DNA of 64,000 nt from Lachnospira multipara ATCC 19207 (GTDB lineage: Bacteria; Bacillota; Clostridia; Lachnospirales; Lachnospiraceae): assembly GCF_000424105.1 (NCBI RefSeq), contig NZ_AUJG01000003.1:1-64000 (forward strand), in the 5' to 3' direction. The translations under genes and the position numbers were made by a program. Position 1 is the first letter of the stretch. The number at the start of each line of letters is the position of its first letter. The notes beneath the pieces are model-generated. The model worked only from the letters and a program-made list of their open reading frames with translations, was not told the origin of the DNA and did no database searches. Positions 27,021-37,770 of this stretch are shown one piece after another.

Positions 27021-27046
27021 CTTACCTAGGATTTCTCCCAGGTAAG
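27021..27046 (-). promoter_or_regulatory. GAAA-loop hairpin between secY and adk
   Basis: An 11-bp stem CTTACCTGGGA/TCCTAGGTAAG (one G-U pair) with a GAAA loop on the RNA strand and no long T-run. It may moderate read-through from secY into adk. Confidence 0.6.
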
Positions 27047-27069
27047 CCCATTATATATCTTTTAATCAA

Positions 27070-28389
27070 TTACTCAGATAAAAATCCTTTGTAATAACGA
27101 TTAACCATCTGTGCTTCGATCTGCTTTAATGTCTCAAGAACAACACCAACAATAATGATGACTGATGTTCCACCAAATGAAATACTTGCATTGAAGAATC
27201 CAGTACAAGCGATTGGTATAAGAGCTACAATAAGTAAACCTACTGCACCAACGAATACGATATAATTAAGTATCTTATTAAGATAATCACTAGTAGATTT
27301 TCCTGGTGTGATACCTGGAACTACTCCACCAGCTTTCTTTAAGTTATCCGCTACCTGTATTGGGTTGAATGTAATTGATGTATAGAAGTATGCAAATATA
27401 ATAAGCAATACTACATAAAGAATTAATCCAACTGAATACTTAGGGTAACTTACTCTGCACCAGTAAGATGAGCTTAAATATCTTGTCCACTCATATGACT
27501 TACCAAATAACTGAGCAACAATTACAGGGAACTGCATAAGTGATGATGCGAAAATAACTGGCATAACACCTGCAGTATTAACCTTTAATGGGATATTAGT
27601 TGACTGTCCGCCAACCTGCTTTCTTCCTGCAACCTTCTGTGAGTATTGAACAGGAATTCTTCTTTCGCCATCCTGAAGGATAACTACTAAAATTACCATT
27701 ATTACAACAATAGCTAAGATAACAGCTGCTGCTAAAACACCCTTTGCTGGTGTCTGTGTTGCTACGTAAGAGCTGAATAATGTAGCGAAATCACTTGGCA
27801 TTCCTGAGATAATATTAATTAATAATACGATTGAAATACCATTTCCTACACCGTTTTCAGTAATTCTCTCACCTAACCACATAAGTGCTGCTGAACCTGC
27901 TGTAAGTGCAATAACTACAACAATGATTGCTACAACATAATGAAGTGTACTAAATCCTTCATATCCTGCAATTAAACCTGATCTACCAAATCCAACTGCC
28001 ATTGCAATACTTTCAATAAGTGATAAACCGATTGTTACGTATCTTGTTATAGCTGCAATCTTCTTTCTACCGTCCTCGCCCTCTTTTTGCATTTCTTCCA
28101 ATTTTGGAATTGCAATTGTAAGTAACTGCATTATGATCGAAGATGTGATATATGGTGTAATGCTAAGTGCAAAGAGGGACATTCTTTCGAATGAACCTCC
28201 TGTAAATGCACTAAGATAATCCAAATCACCGGTATTAATTCCACTAAGTAAGCTACTAAAGTAATCAGTATCTACACCAGGAATCGGAAGAAGACTTCCT
28301 ATTCTTACAACAACTAAAATTGCTAATGTGTATAATATCTTTTTTCTTATGTCTTTATTTTTAAAAGCGCCTACAAGTGTCTTAAACAT
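27070..28389 (-). CDS. secY: Preprotein translocase subunit SecY
   Basis: 439 residues with ten membrane segments, the central pore of the Sec channel. Motifs include LLPIPGVD in the first loop, ITPYITSSIIMQLL and the cytosolic loop ILQDGERRIPVQYSQKVAGR. Its Shine-Dalgarno GAGGTGATC lies inside the last codons of rplO, 1 bp from its stop, so the two are coupled. Confidence 0.98.
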   Translation of the reverse strand: MFKTLVGAFKNKDIRKKILYTLAILVVVRIGSLLPIPGVDTDYFSSLLSGINTGDLDYLSAFTGGSFERMSLFALSITPYITSSIIMQLLTIAIPKLEEMQKEGEDGRKKIAAITRYVTIGLSLIESIAMAVGFGRSGLIAGYEGFSTLHYVVAIIVVVIALTAGSAALMWLGERITENGVGNGISIVLLINIISGMPSDFATLFSSYVATQTPAKGVLAAAVILAIVVIMVILVVILQDGERRIPVQYSQKVAGRKQVGGQSTNIPLKVNTAGVMPVIFASSLMQFPVIVAQLFGKSYEWTRYLSSSYWCRVSYPKYSVGLILYVVLLIIFAYFYTSITFNPIQVADNLKKAGGVVPGITPGKSTSDYLNKILNYIVFVGAVGLLIVALIPIACTGFFNASISFGGTSVIIIVGVVLETLKQIEAQMVNRYYKGFLSE

Positions 28390-28390
28390 A

Positions 28391-28831
28391 CTAGATCACC
28401 TCGCAAGTTCCGCCGAGAGCTTCGATCTTCTCCTTAGCTGCAGCACTGAATGCGTTAGCCTTAACAGTAAGCTTCTTTGTAAGCTCACCGTTTGCAAGAA
28501 TCTTTACGCCGTCCTTAGTATCTTTAACAATACCTGTCTCAATTAAAGTTTCGATTGATACTTCTGAACCGTTATCAAATCTTTCTAATGTAGAAACATT
28601 GATAGCTACGAATTCCTTACGATTTCTGTTAGTGAAACCTCTCTTAGGAATTCTTCTATATAATGGCATCTGGCCACCTTCAAAACCAGGTCTTGGTGCT
28701 CCTGAACGAGCCTTCTGGCCCTTGTGTCCCTTACCAGCTGTCTTGCCGTTACCTGAACCGTGACCACGACCTCTTCTGAAATTATCACTCTGAACTGAAC
28801 CTTCTGCAGGTCTTAAATTAGATAAATCCAT
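28391..28831 (-). CDS. rplO: 50S ribosomal protein L15
   Basis: 146 residues. The N-terminal Gly/Arg-rich tail ([20 protein letters not shown]) penetrates 23S rRNA. The C-terminal domain carries [27 protein letters not shown] precedes the ATG. Canonical order: rpmD-rplO-secY. Confidence 0.98.
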   Translation of the reverse strand: MDLSNLRPAEGSVQSDNFRRGRGHGSGNGKTAGKGHKGQKARSGAPRPGFEGGQMPLYRRIPKRGFTNRNRKEFVAINVSTLERFDNGSEVSIETLIETGIVKDTKDGVKILANGELTKKLTVKANAFSAAAKEKIEALGGTCEVI

Positions 28832-28858
28832 TCTTGCACCTCCTTCTATTATTTTATA

Positions 28859-29044
28859 TTAAATTTCTTCTACCTTTAACATATAACCAATCTGCTGAAT
28901 CTGTCCTCTTGTAGCAGCATTATCTGGAAGTTCTACTGTCTTGTGAAGCTTTGTAAGACCCATAGCTTCAACAGTTCTTCTATGCTTAGGAACAGCACTG
29001 ATTGGAGACTTAACTAAAGTTATTCTTAACTTCTTATCAGCCAT
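28859..29044 (-). CDS. rpmD: 50S ribosomal protein L30
   Basis: 61 residues from ATG at 29044 (GGAGG 8 bp upstream); the frame to 29062 is rejected. It has LRITLVKSPI and the family signature KHRRTVEAMGLTKLH. Confidence 0.97.
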   Translation of the reverse strand: MADKKLRITLVKSPISAVPKHRRTVEAMGLTKLHKTVELPDNAATRGQIQQIGYMLKVEEI

Positions 29045-29085
29045 TTTAACCTCCATCTGCACCTTTTATGGTGCTAAACAATTTC

Positions 29086-29595
29086 TTAGCCTAAGATTTC
29101 TTCAACTGACTTACCACGAAGTCTTGCAACTTCTTCTGGAGTCTTCATAGCCTGAAGACCAGCGATTGTAGCTAATACTACGTTCTGCTTATTATTAGAA
29201 CCAAGTGACTTTGTACGAATGTTTCTAATACCTACTAACTCAAGTACTGAACGAGCAGGACCACCAGCGATAATACCAGTACCTTCTGGAGCTCTCTTTA
29301 AAAGAACTGTTGCTCCACCGAACTTACCGATGAAATCATGTGGTACTGAACCATTCTCATCCATTGGAATTTCTACTAAATGCTTAATGGCATCTTCCTT
29401 TCCCTTGCGGATAGCTTCAGGAACTTCAGCTGCCTTACCAACACCAGCGCCAACGTGACCATTACGATCACCAACAACTACTAAAGCTGCAAAACGCATA
29501 TTACGTCCACCTTTTACAACCTTAACTACGCGCTTGATTGATACTACGTTATCGTCTAATTCTAGCTGACTAGCATCAATAATTGTACGTTTCAT
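29086..29595 (-). CDS. rpsE: 30S ribosomal protein S5
   Basis: 169 residues, with the dsRBD-like N-terminal domain ([20 protein letters not shown]) and the C-terminal [21 protein letters not shown]. It shapes the mRNA entry and decoding fidelity. AAGGGAG precedes the ATG. Confidence 0.98.
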   Translation of the reverse strand: MKRTIIDASQLELDDNVVSIKRVVKVVKGGRNMRFAALVVVGDRNGHVGAGVGKAAEVPEAIRKGKEDAIKHLVEIPMDENGSVPHDFIGKFGGATVLLKRAPEGTGIIAGGPARSVLELVGIRNIRTKSLGSNNKQNVVLATIAGLQAMKTPEEVARLRGKSVEEILG

Positions 29596-29614
29596 ACTGT
29601 TTTCTCCCTTCCGC

Positions 29615-29983
29615 TTAGAACTGGAGGCCAGCTTCTCTTGCTGCCTCTGCTAATGCCTTTACTTTACCTTGATATATGAATCCGCCTCTGTCATAAACGA
29701 CAGTTGTAATTCCCTTTTCTAATGCCTTCTTAGCAACTACAGTACCTACTACTGTTGCAGCTTCAACATTATTAGTCTTCTCTACTTCAGCCTTAACGTC
29801 AGCGTCAAGTGTTGATGCAGAAACAAGTGTCTTACCAACTGTGTCGTCAATAATCTGAGCGTACATATGATTGTTACTTCTGAAAACAGCTAAACGTGGT
29901 CTTTCAGTTGTTCCGCTGAAACGGTTACGTGTTCTCTTATGCTTTGCTTCACGAACTAATGCTCTTGACTTCTTACTAACCAT
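29615..29983 (-). CDS. rplR: 50S ribosomal protein L18
   Basis: 122 residues from ATG at 29983, behind AAAGGAG; the upstream GTG gives only three extra residues. It has [21 protein letters not shown] and the C-terminal [21 protein letters not shown]. It binds 5S rRNA in the central protuberance. Confidence 0.97.
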   Translation of the reverse strand: MVSKKSRALVREAKHKRTRNRFSGTTERPRLAVFRSNNHMYAQIIDDTVGKTLVSASTLDADVKAEVEKTNNVEAATVVGTVVAKKALEKGITTVVYDRGGFIYQGKVKALAEAAREAGLQF

Positions 29984-30000
29984 TATATTCACTCCTTTAA

Positions 30001-30543
30001 TTATTTCTTACCAGTCTTACCAACCTTACGTCTGATTACTTCATCAGCATACTTGATACCCTTACCCTTATATGGTTCTGGAGCTCTCTTAGATCTGATT
30101 TCAGCTGCGTACTGGCCAACTTTTTCTTTATTAATACCCTTAACAAAAATGATGTTCTGTCCATCAAGAGTTGTTTCGATTCCTTCTGGATCTTCCATCT
30201 CTACAGGATGTGAGTAACCTAATGAAAGGATTAACTTCTTACCCTGCTTCTGTGCTCTATAACCAACACCGTTAACTTCAAGCTTCTTCTCGTAGCCTTC
30301 TGTTACACCGATTACCATGTTGTTAATAAGAGTTCTTGTTAAGCCGTGTAATGACTTCATCTTCTTTAAGTCGTTAGGTCTTGAAACAACAACTTCACTA
30401 CCTTCAACCTTAATGTCCATTTCTGCAGGTAAAACTCTTTCGAGTGTTCCCTTAGGACCCTTTACAGTCACTTTATTATTTTCTGCTACCTCAACTGTAA
30501 CACCAGCTGGAATAGCGATAGGCATTCTTCCTATACGTGACAT
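30001..30543 (-). CDS. rplF: 50S ribosomal protein L6
   Basis: 180 residues from ATG at 30543 (AGGAGG 8 bp upstream). It has [15 protein letters not shown], two L6 repeats and the C-terminal signature [16 protein letters not shown]. It lies near the factor-binding site of the 50S subunit. Confidence 0.98.
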   Translation of the reverse strand: MSRIGRMPIAIPAGVTVEVAENNKVTVKGPKGTLERVLPAEMDIKVEGSEVVVSRPNDLKKMKSLHGLTRTLINNMVIGVTEGYEKKLEVNGVGYRAQKQGKKLILSLGYSHPVEMEDPEGIETTLDGQNIIFVKGINKEKVGQYAAEIRSKRAPEPYKGKGIKYADEVIRRKVGKTGKK

Positions 30544-30568
30544 GCCGTGCACCTCCTAAAAATTATTA

Positions 30569-30603
30569 AGAAAACATTTACAATGATAGGAATATGTTTT
30601 CTT
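30569..30603 (-). promoter_or_regulatory. Hairpin in the rpsH-rplF spacer
   Basis: A perfect 10-bp stem AAGAAAACAT/ATGTTTTCTT with a loop of about 16 nt, in a 143-bp spacer that is long for this operon. No other gene is seen there. Confidence 0.5.
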
Positions 30604-30686
30604 GGTTGGGTTAATAGTTATAGGATTAAACAAATTAAATCCTAACGATTTAATTATAATTATAATCCTTAGTAACGTCTATATAA

Positions 30687-31082
30687 TTACCAAACGAAGC
30701 AAAGAACTTCTCCACCAACGCCGAGCTTTCTAGCTTCCTTATCTGTTACAACACCCTTGTTTGTAGAGATGATTGCAACACCAAGACCACCTAATACCTT
30801 AGGAAGATCTGTCTTGTTAGCATAAACTCTAAGACCTGGCTTAGAAATTCTCTGAAGTCCAGAAATGATCTTTTCATTCTTATCCTTACCGTACTTTAAA
30901 GTAACGCGGATATCCTTGAAGTTTCCATTCTCAACAACTTCATAAGACTTAATGTAACCCTCATCTAAAAGAATCTTAGCGATTGAAAGCTTCATCTTAG
31001 ATGCTGGAATATCAACTGTGTCGTGCTTTGCTGTATTTGCATTACGAATTCTTGTAAGCATATCTGCAATTGGATCTGTCAT
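30687..31082 (-). CDS. rpsH: 30S ribosomal protein S8
   Basis: 131 residues from ATG at 31082 (AAGGAGG 9 bp upstream); the longer frame to 31106 is rejected. It has [15 protein letters not shown] and the C-terminal signature [22 protein letters not shown]. It binds the 16S central domain and represses the spc operon in E. coli. Confidence 0.98.
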   Translation of the reverse strand: MTDPIADMLTRIRNANTAKHDTVDIPASKMKLSIAKILLDEGYIKSYEVVENGNFKDIRVTLKYGKDKNEKIISGLQRISKPGLRVYANKTDLPKVLGGLGVAIISTNKGVVTDKEARKLGVGGEVLCFVW

Positions 31083-31106
31083 TAATATTTCCTCCTTATA
31101 ATTCAC

Positions 31107-31242
31107 TGGTTTCCAGCTTTCGCTGGACTACGTCAATTGTTTGCACTTAATGTGCACTAAGTTGATAACAACTTAAAATATATTGCTTAAAGCAAGATTT
31201 TATCGTTGCAAGTTCTAAGAACTTGCAACAATTATATTAATC
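31107..31242 (-). promoter_or_regulatory. Hairpin-rich spacer between rpsZ and rpsH
   Basis: It contains the perfect 11-bp hairpin GTTGCAAGTTC/GAACTTGCAAC with a 3-nt loop (about 31204-31228) and CCAGC/GCTGG with a 4-nt loop (about 31112-31126). S8 represses spc translation near this point in E. coli; whether these hairpins act so here is unknown. Confidence 0.5.
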
Positions 31243-31428
31243 TTACCAAGAAGCCTTTTTAACACCAGGGATCTGACCCTTGTATGCTAATTCACGGAAG
31301 CAAATTCTGCAGATTCCGTACTTTCTTAAAACAGAATGTGGACGACCACAAATTGTACAACGTGTGTATGCTCTAGTAGAGAACTTTGGTTTTCTCTGCT
31401 GCTTTACTTTCATAGAAGTCTTAGCCAT
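31243..31428 (-). CDS. rpsZ: 30S ribosomal protein S14, zinc-binding type
   Basis: 61 residues, the short type Z form, with cysteines 24, 27, 40 and 43 ([20 protein letters not shown]) that bind zinc. It sits between rplE and rpsH. AAGGAGG precedes the ATG. Confidence 0.97.
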   Translation of the reverse strand: MAKTSMKVKQQRKPKFSTRAYTRCTICGRPHSVLRKYGICRICFRELAYKGQIPGVKKASW

Positions 31429-31444
31429 AATTTACCTCCTTATA

Positions 31445-31987
31445 TTAATTCTTCTTGAATGGCATGTTGAATAATCTTAATAATTCACGTGCTTCTTCAT
31501 CTGTGTTAGCTGTAGTAGTGATGATAACATCCATACCTCTAACCTTATCTACCTTATCATATTCGATTTCTGGGAAGATAATCTGCTCTTTAATACCAAG
31601 TGCATAGTTACCTCTACCATCGAATGAGTTAGCGCTTACGCCTCTAAAGTCACGTACACGTGGAAGTGCAAGATTTACTAATCTATCAAGGAATTCGTAC
31701 ATCTTTTCACCACGTAATGTAACCTTACAACCAATTGCCTGACCTTCTCTTAACTTGAAGTTAGCAATTGAATTCTTAGCTCTTGTAAGAACTGCTTTCT
31801 GACCTGCGATTGTCTCGAGATCCTTTACTGCTGCGTCAAGAACCTTAGAATTTTCCTTAGCTTCACCAACGCCCATATTTATAGTGATCTTATCGATCTT
31901 TGGAACCATCATTGGGTTCTTATAACCGAATTTCTCAGTCATCTTCTTAGCGATTTCATTATCATACTGTTCTCTAAGTCTACTCAA
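31445..31987 (-). CDS. rplE: 50S ribosomal protein L5
   Basis: 180 residues, started by TTG at 31987 with GGAGG 8 bp upstream and no better ATG nearby. It has [15 protein letters not shown] and the C-terminal [20 protein letters not shown]. It binds 5S rRNA and P-site tRNA. Confidence 0.97.
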   Translation of the reverse strand: MSRLREQYDNEIAKKMTEKFGYKNPMMVPKIDKITINMGVGEAKENSKVLDAAVKDLETIAGQKAVLTRAKNSIANFKLREGQAIGCKVTLRGEKMYEFLDRLVNLALPRVRDFRGVSANSFDGRGNYALGIKEQIIFPEIEYDKVDKVRGMDVIITTTANTDEEARELLRLFNMPFKKN

Positions 31988-32008
31988 AATTATTGCCTCC
32001 TTCCTCGA

Positions 32009-32320
32009 TTAATCGATAGCCTTTCCTGTTGCCTTAGCAACACGTACTTTCTTGCCATCCTTTACTTCATAACCAATCTTTGTTGCCTTACCATTTACTG
32101 AGTAAGCAATGTTAGATATATCGATTGGTGCTTCCTGATGGAGAATTCCACCCTGCTGATTAGCAGCACTTGGCTTAGCATGCTTAGTAACCATGTTAAT
32201 ACCTTCAACAACTGCTGTGTGGTTCTTAGCATTAACTGTTAATACCTTGCCTTCTTTGCCCTTGTCCTTACCTGCGATAACAACAACTGTATCGCCCTTT
32301 TTAATTCTAACAGCTGACAT
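32009..32320 (-). CDS. rplX: 50S ribosomal protein L24
   Basis: 103 residues from ATG at 32320 (AGGAGG 8 bp upstream). The KOW motif is KKGDTVVVIAGKDKGKEGKV. It starts 50S assembly near the exit tunnel. It lies 10 bp after rplN. Confidence 0.97.
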   Translation of the reverse strand: MSAVRIKKGDTVVVIAGKDKGKEGKVLTVNAKNHTAVVEGINMVTKHAKPSAANQQGGILHQEAPIDISNIAYSVNGKATKIGYEVKDGKKVRVAKATGKAID

Positions 32321-32330
32321 TCGGCACCTC

Positions 32331-32699
32331 CTATAATACTTCTGGAGCAAGAGAAACGATCTTCATGAACTTCTTCTCTCTTAACTCTCTAGCTACTGGT
32401 CCAAAGATACGAGTTCCCTTTGGAGTATTATCATCTTTAATGATAACAGCAGCATTCTCGTCAAATTTAATATATGAACCGTCCTTACGACGTGCGCCCT
32501 TAACAGAACGTACTACAACGGCCTTAACAACATCGCCCTTCTTAACAACGCCGCCTGGTGTTGCTTCTTTAACAGAAGCGACGATAACATCACCGATATT
32601 TGCATATCTTCTTGTAGATCCGCCCATAACTCTGATGCAAAGAATTTCCTTAGCACCTGTGTTATCAGCAACCTTAAGTCTGGTTTCCTGTTGTACCAT
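32331..32699 (-). CDS. rplN: 50S ribosomal protein L14
   Basis: 122 residues from ATG at 32699; the frame to 32735 is rejected because AAAGGGG lies between. It has the signature [20 protein letters not shown] and the C-terminal [13 protein letters not shown]. It sits at the 30S interface. Confidence 0.98.
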   Translation of the reverse strand: MVQQETRLKVADNTGAKEILCIRVMGGSTRRYANIGDVIVASVKEATPGGVVKKGDVVKAVVVRSVKGARRKDGSYIKFDENAAVIIKDDNTPKGTRIFGPVARELREKKFMKIVSLAPEVL

Positions 32700-32770
32700 A
32701 GTACTACCCCTTTCAGTAATATATGTCTCATTCACATCTAGTGAATGTGTTTACTAAAATCATTTCTAAA

Positions 32771-33028
32771 TTACTTAGCTCTGCTGATAATTTCAACTAA
32801 TCTCCATCTCTTATCCTTAGATAAAGGTCTTGTTTCCATAACCTTTACTACGTCACCGATTAAGCATTCGTTGTTTTCATCATGAGCCTTAAGCTTATAT
32901 GTTCTCTTTACAATCTTGTTGTAAAGTGGATGTTTAACGTTATCTTCTACTGCAACCACGATAGTCTTATCCATCTTGTTGCTGACAACCTTACCTGTAC
33001 GAGTTTTTCTTAAATTTCTCTCTTCCAC
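32771..33028 (-). CDS. rpsQ: 30S ribosomal protein S17
   Basis: 85 residues, started by GTG at 33028 behind AAAGGAG. It has the OB-fold signature [17 protein letters not shown] and [20 protein letters not shown]. It is a 16S assembly protein. Confidence 0.97.
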   Translation of the reverse strand: MEERNLRKTRTGKVVSNKMDKTIVVAVEDNVKHPLYNKIVKRTYKLKAHDENNECLIGDVVKVMETRPLSKDKRWRLVEIISRAK

Positions 33029-33073
33029 AGTTGTACTCCTTTCTTAGGATTAATTTATCATCCAGCTTAGCAA

Positions 33074-33274
33074 TTAAGCATTCTTCTGTGCAATTACAGT
33101 CTGGATTCTAGCGATGTTCTTACGAACCTCTTTAATTCTGCTTGTGTTATCCAACTGATTAGTTGCGTTCTGGAATCTTAAATTGAAAAGTTCCTTCTTA
33201 GCAGCTACTAATTCTTCATTTAACTCTGCAGCTGATTTTGCCTTTAAATCTTCTACATACTTATTAATTTTCAC
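33074..33274 (-). CDS. rpmC: 50S ribosomal protein L29
   Basis: 66 residues, started by GTG at 33274, which has AAGGCGG 8 bp upstream inside the end of rplP and gives the family-like start [14 protein letters not shown]. It has the signature [20 protein letters not shown]. It lies at the tunnel exit next to L23. Confidence 0.95.
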   Translation of the reverse strand: MKINKYVEDLKAKSAAELNEELVAAKKELFNLRFQNATNQLDNTSRIKEVRKNIARIQTVIAQKNA

Positions 33275-33701
33275 TGTTATCACCGCCTTCTAAGTCTGCA
33301 CGTGAAACGATCTTACACTTGCATGGAAGCTTGTGAGTAGCAAGACGAAGAGCTTCTCTAGCTGTCTCCTCTGCTACGCCTGAGATCTCGAACATAACAC
33401 GTCCAGGTTTAACTACTGCTACCCAGCACTCTAAGTTACCTTTACCTTTACCCATACGTACGCCGATAGGCTTACCTGTAACAGGCTTGTCTGGGAAAAT
33501 CTTAATAAATACTTTACCGCCACGCTTGATATATCTTGTCATAGCAACTCTGGCTGCTTCTATCTGATTAGACTTGATCCAGCATGGTTCTGTTGCAACG
33601 ATACCGAAATCGCCGTATGCAAGAGTGTTACCTCTTGTTGCCTTACCAGCCATAGAACCACGGAACTGTCTACGATGTTTAACTCTCTTAGGTAGTAACA
33701 T
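33264..33701 (-). CDS. rplP: 50S ribosomal protein L16
   Basis: 145 residues, with [15 protein letters not shown], the signature RIFPDKPVT-like [19 protein letters not shown] and the C-terminal [19 protein letters not shown]. It organises the A-site region. Its ATG overlaps the rpsC stop (TAATG), so translation is coupled. Confidence 0.98.
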   Translation of the reverse strand: MLLPKRVKHRRQFRGSMAGKATRGNTLAYGDFGIVATEPCWIKSNQIEAARVAMTRYIKRGGKVFIKIFPDKPVTGKPIGVRMGKGKGNLECWVAVVKPGRVMFEISGVAEETAREALRLATHKLPCKCKIVSRADLEGGDNSEN

Positions 33702-34375
33702 TACTTATCGCTCCCTTCCTTAACATTAACCTTAGCGTTAGCCTTAGTAGGAAGAACCTCGCCTTCGTAAATCCAAACCTTAACGCCAACCTTACCATAT
33801 GTTGTGTTAGCTTCTGCAAAACCATAATTGATATCTGCACGAAGTGTCTGAAGAGGAATTGTACCCTCACTATAAAATTCTGTACGAGCCATATCAGCAC
33901 CGCCAAGACGTCCAGAACAGCTTGTCTTGATACCCTTAGCGCCCTGCTTCATTGTTCTGCCCATGCATGACTTCATAGCTCTTCTGAAAGAGATACGATT
34001 CTCTAACTGCTGAGCGATGTTTTCAGCTACTAACTGAGCATCACGATCTGGTCTCTTAACTTCCTTAATATCGATGCTTAATCTCTTAGCAGATGTCATC
34101 TTTTCAACCTGCTTCTTTAAAGCTTCGATTTCAGATCCGCCCTTACCGATTACAACACCAGGCTTAGCTGTGTGGATAATAATCTTAAGTCTATCTGAAG
34201 CTCTCTCAATTTCGATCTTTGAAATTCCTGCAGCATAAAGCTTCTTCTTAAGGAATTTTCTTATGTTATAGTCTTCAACAAGGTTATCAGCGAATGCATC
34301 TTCTGCATACCACTTTGAGTCCCAGTCAGAAATGACACCGACTCTTAAACCATGTGGGTTAACTTTCTGTCCCAT
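33701..34375 (-). CDS. rpsC: 30S ribosomal protein S3
   Basis: 224 residues. It has the KH domain with [13 protein letters not shown] and the C-terminal half [16 protein letters not shown] and [19 protein letters not shown]. It lines the mRNA entry channel. Canonical order: rplV-rpsC-rplP. Confidence 0.98.
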   Translation of the reverse strand: MGQKVNPHGLRVGVISDWDSKWYAEDAFADNLVEDYNIRKFLKKKLYAAGISKIEIERASDRLKIIIHTAKPGVVIGKGGSEIEALKKQVEKMTSAKRLSIDIKEVKRPDRDAQLVAENIAQQLENRISFRRAMKSCMGRTMKQGAKGIKTSCSGRLGGADMARTEFYSEGTIPLQTLRADINYGFAEANTTYGKVGVKVWIYEGEVLPTKANAKVNVKEGSDK

Positions 34376-34462
34376 AAAATCTCCTTTCTATTCTTTAGGA
34401 AATGTTTGATTTCATATTCTAATTTCAAGTAATCTTGAAACAATAAATCAAGTACCGATTAA

Positions 34463-34849
34463 TTATCTTTCATTAAGAATTACAGTGATGTGGCTCATTC
34501 TCTTTTCGATTCTGTAAGCTCTACCCTGTGCTCTTGGATGTACTCTCTTCATTGTAGGTCCCTTGTTAGCGAAGCATTCTTCAACGAATAACTTGCTTGG
34601 GTCCATACCATTATTGTTCTGAGCATTAGCTGCTGCAGACTTTAATAACTTCTCTATAAGTGATGAAGCATATCTTGGATTGTACATAACGATACCAAGT
34701 GCTTCTTCAAGGCTCTTGCCTCTAATAGCATCTAATACGAAACAAGCCTTCTGAACAGATACTCTAGCGTAGCTTAACTTAGCGCTTGGTCTTGTATCCT
34801 TAACGGCGTTTCTTTCACGTTTAATTTGGGATCTATGTCCTGTTGCCAT
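34463..34849 (-). CDS. rplV: 50S ribosomal protein L22
   Basis: 128 residues, with ARVSVQKACFVLDAIRGKSL and the exit-tunnel hairpin region FANKGPTMKRVHPRAQGRAYRI (quoted region 96-117). The tail is KRMSHITVILNER. Macrolide-resistance changes in other species map to that hairpin; none is evident here. Confidence 0.97.
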   Translation of the reverse strand: MATGHRSQIKRERNAVKDTRPSAKLSYARVSVQKACFVLDAIRGKSLEEALGIVMYNPRYASSLIEKLLKSAAANAQNNNGMDPSKLFVEECFANKGPTMKRVHPRAQGRAYRIEKRMSHITVILNER

Positions 34850-34919
34850 GGATTAGTCCTCCTTTCAAAATTTCAAATGTATCCATTATCTATATTAGTA
34901 ATTACGATTTCTTTAATCG

Positions 34920-34966
34920 GGAATCCCCGCGGAAGACCCCTTTCGGGTTCTTCCAAAGATTCATCT
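34920..34966 (-). promoter_or_regulatory. GAAA-loop hairpin between rpsS and rplV
   Basis: On the RNA strand GGAAGAACCC pairs with GGGGTCTTCC around a GAAA loop (9 of 10 pairs), followed by the small dyad GGGATTCCC. There is no T-run. It lies just after rpsS and before rplV and could be a processing or regulatory element. Confidence 0.5.
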
Positions 34967-34967
34967 A

Positions 34968-35243
34968 TTATCTAGACTTCTTTTCGTCCTTACCATGTCC
35001 TCTGTAAGTTCTTGTTGCAACGAACTCACCGAGCTTATGACCAACCATATCCTCTGTAACGAATACAGGAACATGCTTTCTTCCATCATGAACAGCAATT
35101 GTATGTCCCACGAAACTTGGGAAAATTGTTGAACGACGAGACCATGTCTTGATGACCTGCTTATCGTTTGAAGCATTTAATGCATCAACCTTCTTAAGTA
35201 AGCTAGCATCAGCGAAAGGTCCTTTCTTTAATGAACGAGCCAT
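34968..35243 (-). CDS. rpsS: 30S ribosomal protein S19
   Basis: 91 residues, with [19 protein letters not shown] and the signature [20 protein letters not shown]. It is a head protein near bridge B1a. AAGGAGG precedes the ATG. Confidence 0.98.
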   Translation of the reverse strand: MARSLKKGPFADASLLKKVDALNASNDKQVIKTWSRRSTIFPSFVGHTIAVHDGRKHVPVFVTEDMVGHKLGEFVATRTYRGHGKDEKKSR

Positions 35244-35293
35244 AGGTTAAACCTCCTTATAATCTTGTTTCTCAAAGTTACTAGGCACTAATA

Positions 35294-36136
35294 TTACTTA
35301 ATACCCTTTCCGTCTCTTCTTCTAATGATAAGCTTGTTAGAAGCCTTCTTCTTCTTACGAGTCTTAAGACCCATAGCAGGCTTACCCCAAGGTGTCATTG
35401 GGCTTGGACGACCAACTGGTGCTCTACCTTCACCACCACCGTGTGGATGGTCGTTAGGGTTCATAACAGAACCACGAACTGTAGGGCGGATACCCATATG
35501 TCTCTTACGTCCAGCCTTACCAAGATTAATAAGGTTGTGATCACCATTACCTACAACACCGATTGTTGCGCGGCAGATAATTGGAACCATTCTCATTTCG
35601 CCAGAAGGTAATCTAAGTGTTGCATACTTACCTTCCTTAGCCATTAACTGAGCTGAGTTACCAGCAGAACGAACAAGCTGTCCACCCTTACCTGGATATA
35701 ACTCGATATTGTGAACCTGTGTACCAACTGGAATTTCTGTGAATGGTAAGCAGTTACCAACTCTAACTTCAGCACCAGCACCGTTCTGTACTGTCATGCC
35801 ATCTGTTAAACCAGCAGGTGCAAGGATATATGACTTCTCACCATCAGCGTAAGCGATAAGTGCGATGTTAGCAGTTCTGTTAGGATCGTATTCGATACCG
35901 ATAACCTTAGCAGGAACTCCTTCCTTGTTTCTCTTAAAATCGATTACTCTGTACTTCTGCTTGCTTCCACCACCGTGGTGACGTACAGTAATCTTACCCT
36001 GGTTGTTACGACCAGCAGTCTTGCTCTTCTTAGCAAGTAATGACTTCTCAGGAGATGACTTTGTAATTTCAGAGAAATCTGAACCAGTCATGTTTCTTCT
36101 GGAAGGTGTATATGGGTTATATGTTTTAATTCCCAT
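35294..36136 (-). CDS. rplB: 50S ribosomal protein L2
   Basis: 280 residues, with the peptidyl-transferase-centre segment [16 protein letters not shown], the N-terminal [19 protein letters not shown] and the final [16 protein letters not shown]. It is required for subunit joining. Canonical position: rplW-rplB-rpsS. Confidence 0.98.
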   Translation of the reverse strand: MGIKTYNPYTPSRRNMTGSDFSEITKSSPEKSLLAKKSKTAGRNNQGKITVRHHGGGSKQKYRVIDFKRNKEGVPAKVIGIEYDPNRTANIALIAYADGEKSYILAPAGLTDGMTVQNGAGAEVRVGNCLPFTEIPVGTQVHNIELYPGKGGQLVRSAGNSAQLMAKEGKYATLRLPSGEMRMVPIICRATIGVVGNGDHNLINLGKAGRKRHMGIRPTVRGSVMNPNDHPHGGGEGRAPVGRPSPMTPWGKPAMGLKTRKKKKASNKLIIRRRDGKGIK

Positions 36137-36184
36137 TTCTTTCTCCTTTCGGCTGTGTAATATTGTTTTCTACACGTCTATATC

Positions 36185-36487
36185 TTAAAGTCCTTCGAAG
36201 ATTTCGATTTCCTTAGAATCAGCTGTTAACTGCACGATAGCCTTCTTTGTCTTAGCTGTGTAGCCCTGATCCTTTCTGTTAGCTCTCTTCTTCTTACCGT
36301 TGTTATTCATTGTGTTAACTGAAGCAACCTTTGTTCCTTCAAACATCTTCTCAACAGCTTCCTTAATCATAGTCTTGTTAGCGTCTGTATGAACTAAGAA
36401 TGTATACTTCTTAGAAGCCATATCAGTCATTGACTTTTCTGTGATTACAGGCTTGAGGATTACATCATAATACTGAATATTTGCCAT
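36185..36487 (-). CDS. rplW: 50S ribosomal protein L23
   Basis: 100 residues, with [14 protein letters not shown] and the loop [20 protein letters not shown]. It is the docking site for trigger factor and SRP at the tunnel exit. The start overlaps the rplD stop by one base (TAATG). Confidence 0.97.
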   Translation of the reverse strand: MANIQYYDVILKPVITEKSMTDMASKKYTFLVHTDANKTMIKEAVEKMFEGTKVASVNTMNNNGKKKRANRKDQGYTAKTKKAIVQLTADSKEIEIFEGL

Positions 36488-37107
36488 TATGCATACACCT
36501 CCTCTAATTTTTCAACAGCTGCCTTAGTAACAACTAATGTATCATACTTAAGAACATCATAAGTATTGATTTCGCTAGTGTTTGAAACCTTAGCACCGTT
36601 AACGTTTCTACCAGAAAGAACAACGTTCTTGTTCTCTCCTTCAAGAACTACTAAAGCCTTAGAAACCTTAAGGTTATTTAAAACCTCAACGAATTTCTTT
36701 GTCTTAATTTCATCAAGATTGAATTCATCTAAAACAACAATCTTGCTATCAGCTACCTTAGAAGATAAAGCTGAAAGAAGAGCGATTCTCTTCTCCTTCT
36801 TATTCATCTTGAATGAATAATCTCTTGGCTTTGGTGCAAATACAACACCACCGCCTGTCCACTGTGGAGATCTTGTAGAACCCTGTCTAGCATGACCAGT
36901 TCCCTTCTGTCTCCATGGTTTTCTTCCGCCGCCAGATACTTCTGAACGAGTCTTTGCAGACTGTGTTCCCTGACGATTATTTGCAAGCTGGCTTACAACT
37001 GCAAGATGTACAAGATGTTCATTAACTTCAACACCAAATACTGCATCGTTTAATTCGATTGAGCCAACTTCTTTGCCTTCAATATTGTAAACAGATACGT
37101 TTGCCAC
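36487..37107 (-). CDS. rplD: 50S ribosomal protein L4
   Basis: 206 residues, started by GTG at 37107 with AAGGAGG 9 bp upstream. The tunnel loop contains [20 protein letters not shown]4 represses the S10 operon in E. coli through the leader and is a candidate regulator of the structured leader before rpsJ here. Confidence 0.97.
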   Translation of the reverse strand: MANVSVYNIEGKEVGSIELNDAVFGVEVNEHLVHLAVVSQLANNRQGTQSAKTRSEVSGGGRKPWRQKGTGHARQGSTRSPQWTGGGVVFAPKPRDYSFKMNKKEKRIALLSALSSKVADSKIVVLDEFNLDEIKTKKFVEVLNNLKVSKALVVLEGENKNVVLSGRNVNGAKVSNTSEINTYDVLKYDTLVVTKAAVEKLEEVYA

Positions 37108-37134
37108 TGTTTAGTCCTCCTTCCTTGGTAAAGA

Positions 37135-37770
37135 TTACTTACTAACCTTTACTGTTTCTTTCAAAGTTACTAATGACTTCTTAGGTCCAGGTACTGCACC
37201 CTTAACTAAGATAACGTTATTCTCAACATCAACTCTTACTACTTCAAGATTCTGGATTGTGATTCTCTTAGAACCCATATGTCCAGGCATTCCTTTTCCC
37301 TTGAATACTCTACCAGGTGTTGTTGCTGATCCGTTAGAACCCTGATGTCTGTGGAATTTAGAACCGTGCGCCATAGGACCTCTAGACTGTCCTAATCTCT
37401 TGATAGCGCCCTGGAAACCTTTACCCTTAGAAATAGCAGTTGCATCTACCTTATCGCCTGCTGCGAAGATATCTGCCTTAATTTCGTCCTTAACATTGTA
37501 TTCAGAAGAGTTTTCAAACTTGAACTCTCTAACGAATCTCTTATAAGGAACCTCTGCCTTGTCAAAATGTCCCTTAACTGGCTTGCTTACGAGCTTTTCT
37601 CTAATATCAGCAAAACCAACCTGGACAGCTTCGTAACCGTCGTTTTCGACTGTCTTTACTTGTGTTACAACACAAGGGCCAGCCTGTAATACAGTTACAG
37701 GTGTTAAAACACCATCTTCGTTGAAGATCTGTGTCATTCCGACCTTAGTAGCTAAAATAGCCTTCTTCAT
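37135..37770 (-). CDS. rplC: 50S ribosomal protein L3
   Basis: 211 residues, with [20 protein letters not shown] and the loop [20 protein letters not shown] that reaches toward the peptidyl-transferase centre. AGGAGG precedes the ATG. A 221-bp spacer separates it from rpsJ. Confidence 0.98.
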   Translation of the reverse strand: MKKAILATKVGMTQIFNEDGVLTPVTVLQAGPCVVTQVKTVENDGYEAVQVGFADIREKLVSKPVKGHFDKAEVPYKRFVREFKFENSSEYNVKDEIKADIFAAGDKVDATAISKGKGFQGAIKRLGQSRGPMAHGSKFHRHQGSNGSATTPGRVFKGKGMPGHMGSKRITIQNLEVVRVDVENNVILVKGAVPGPKKSLVTLKETVKVSK

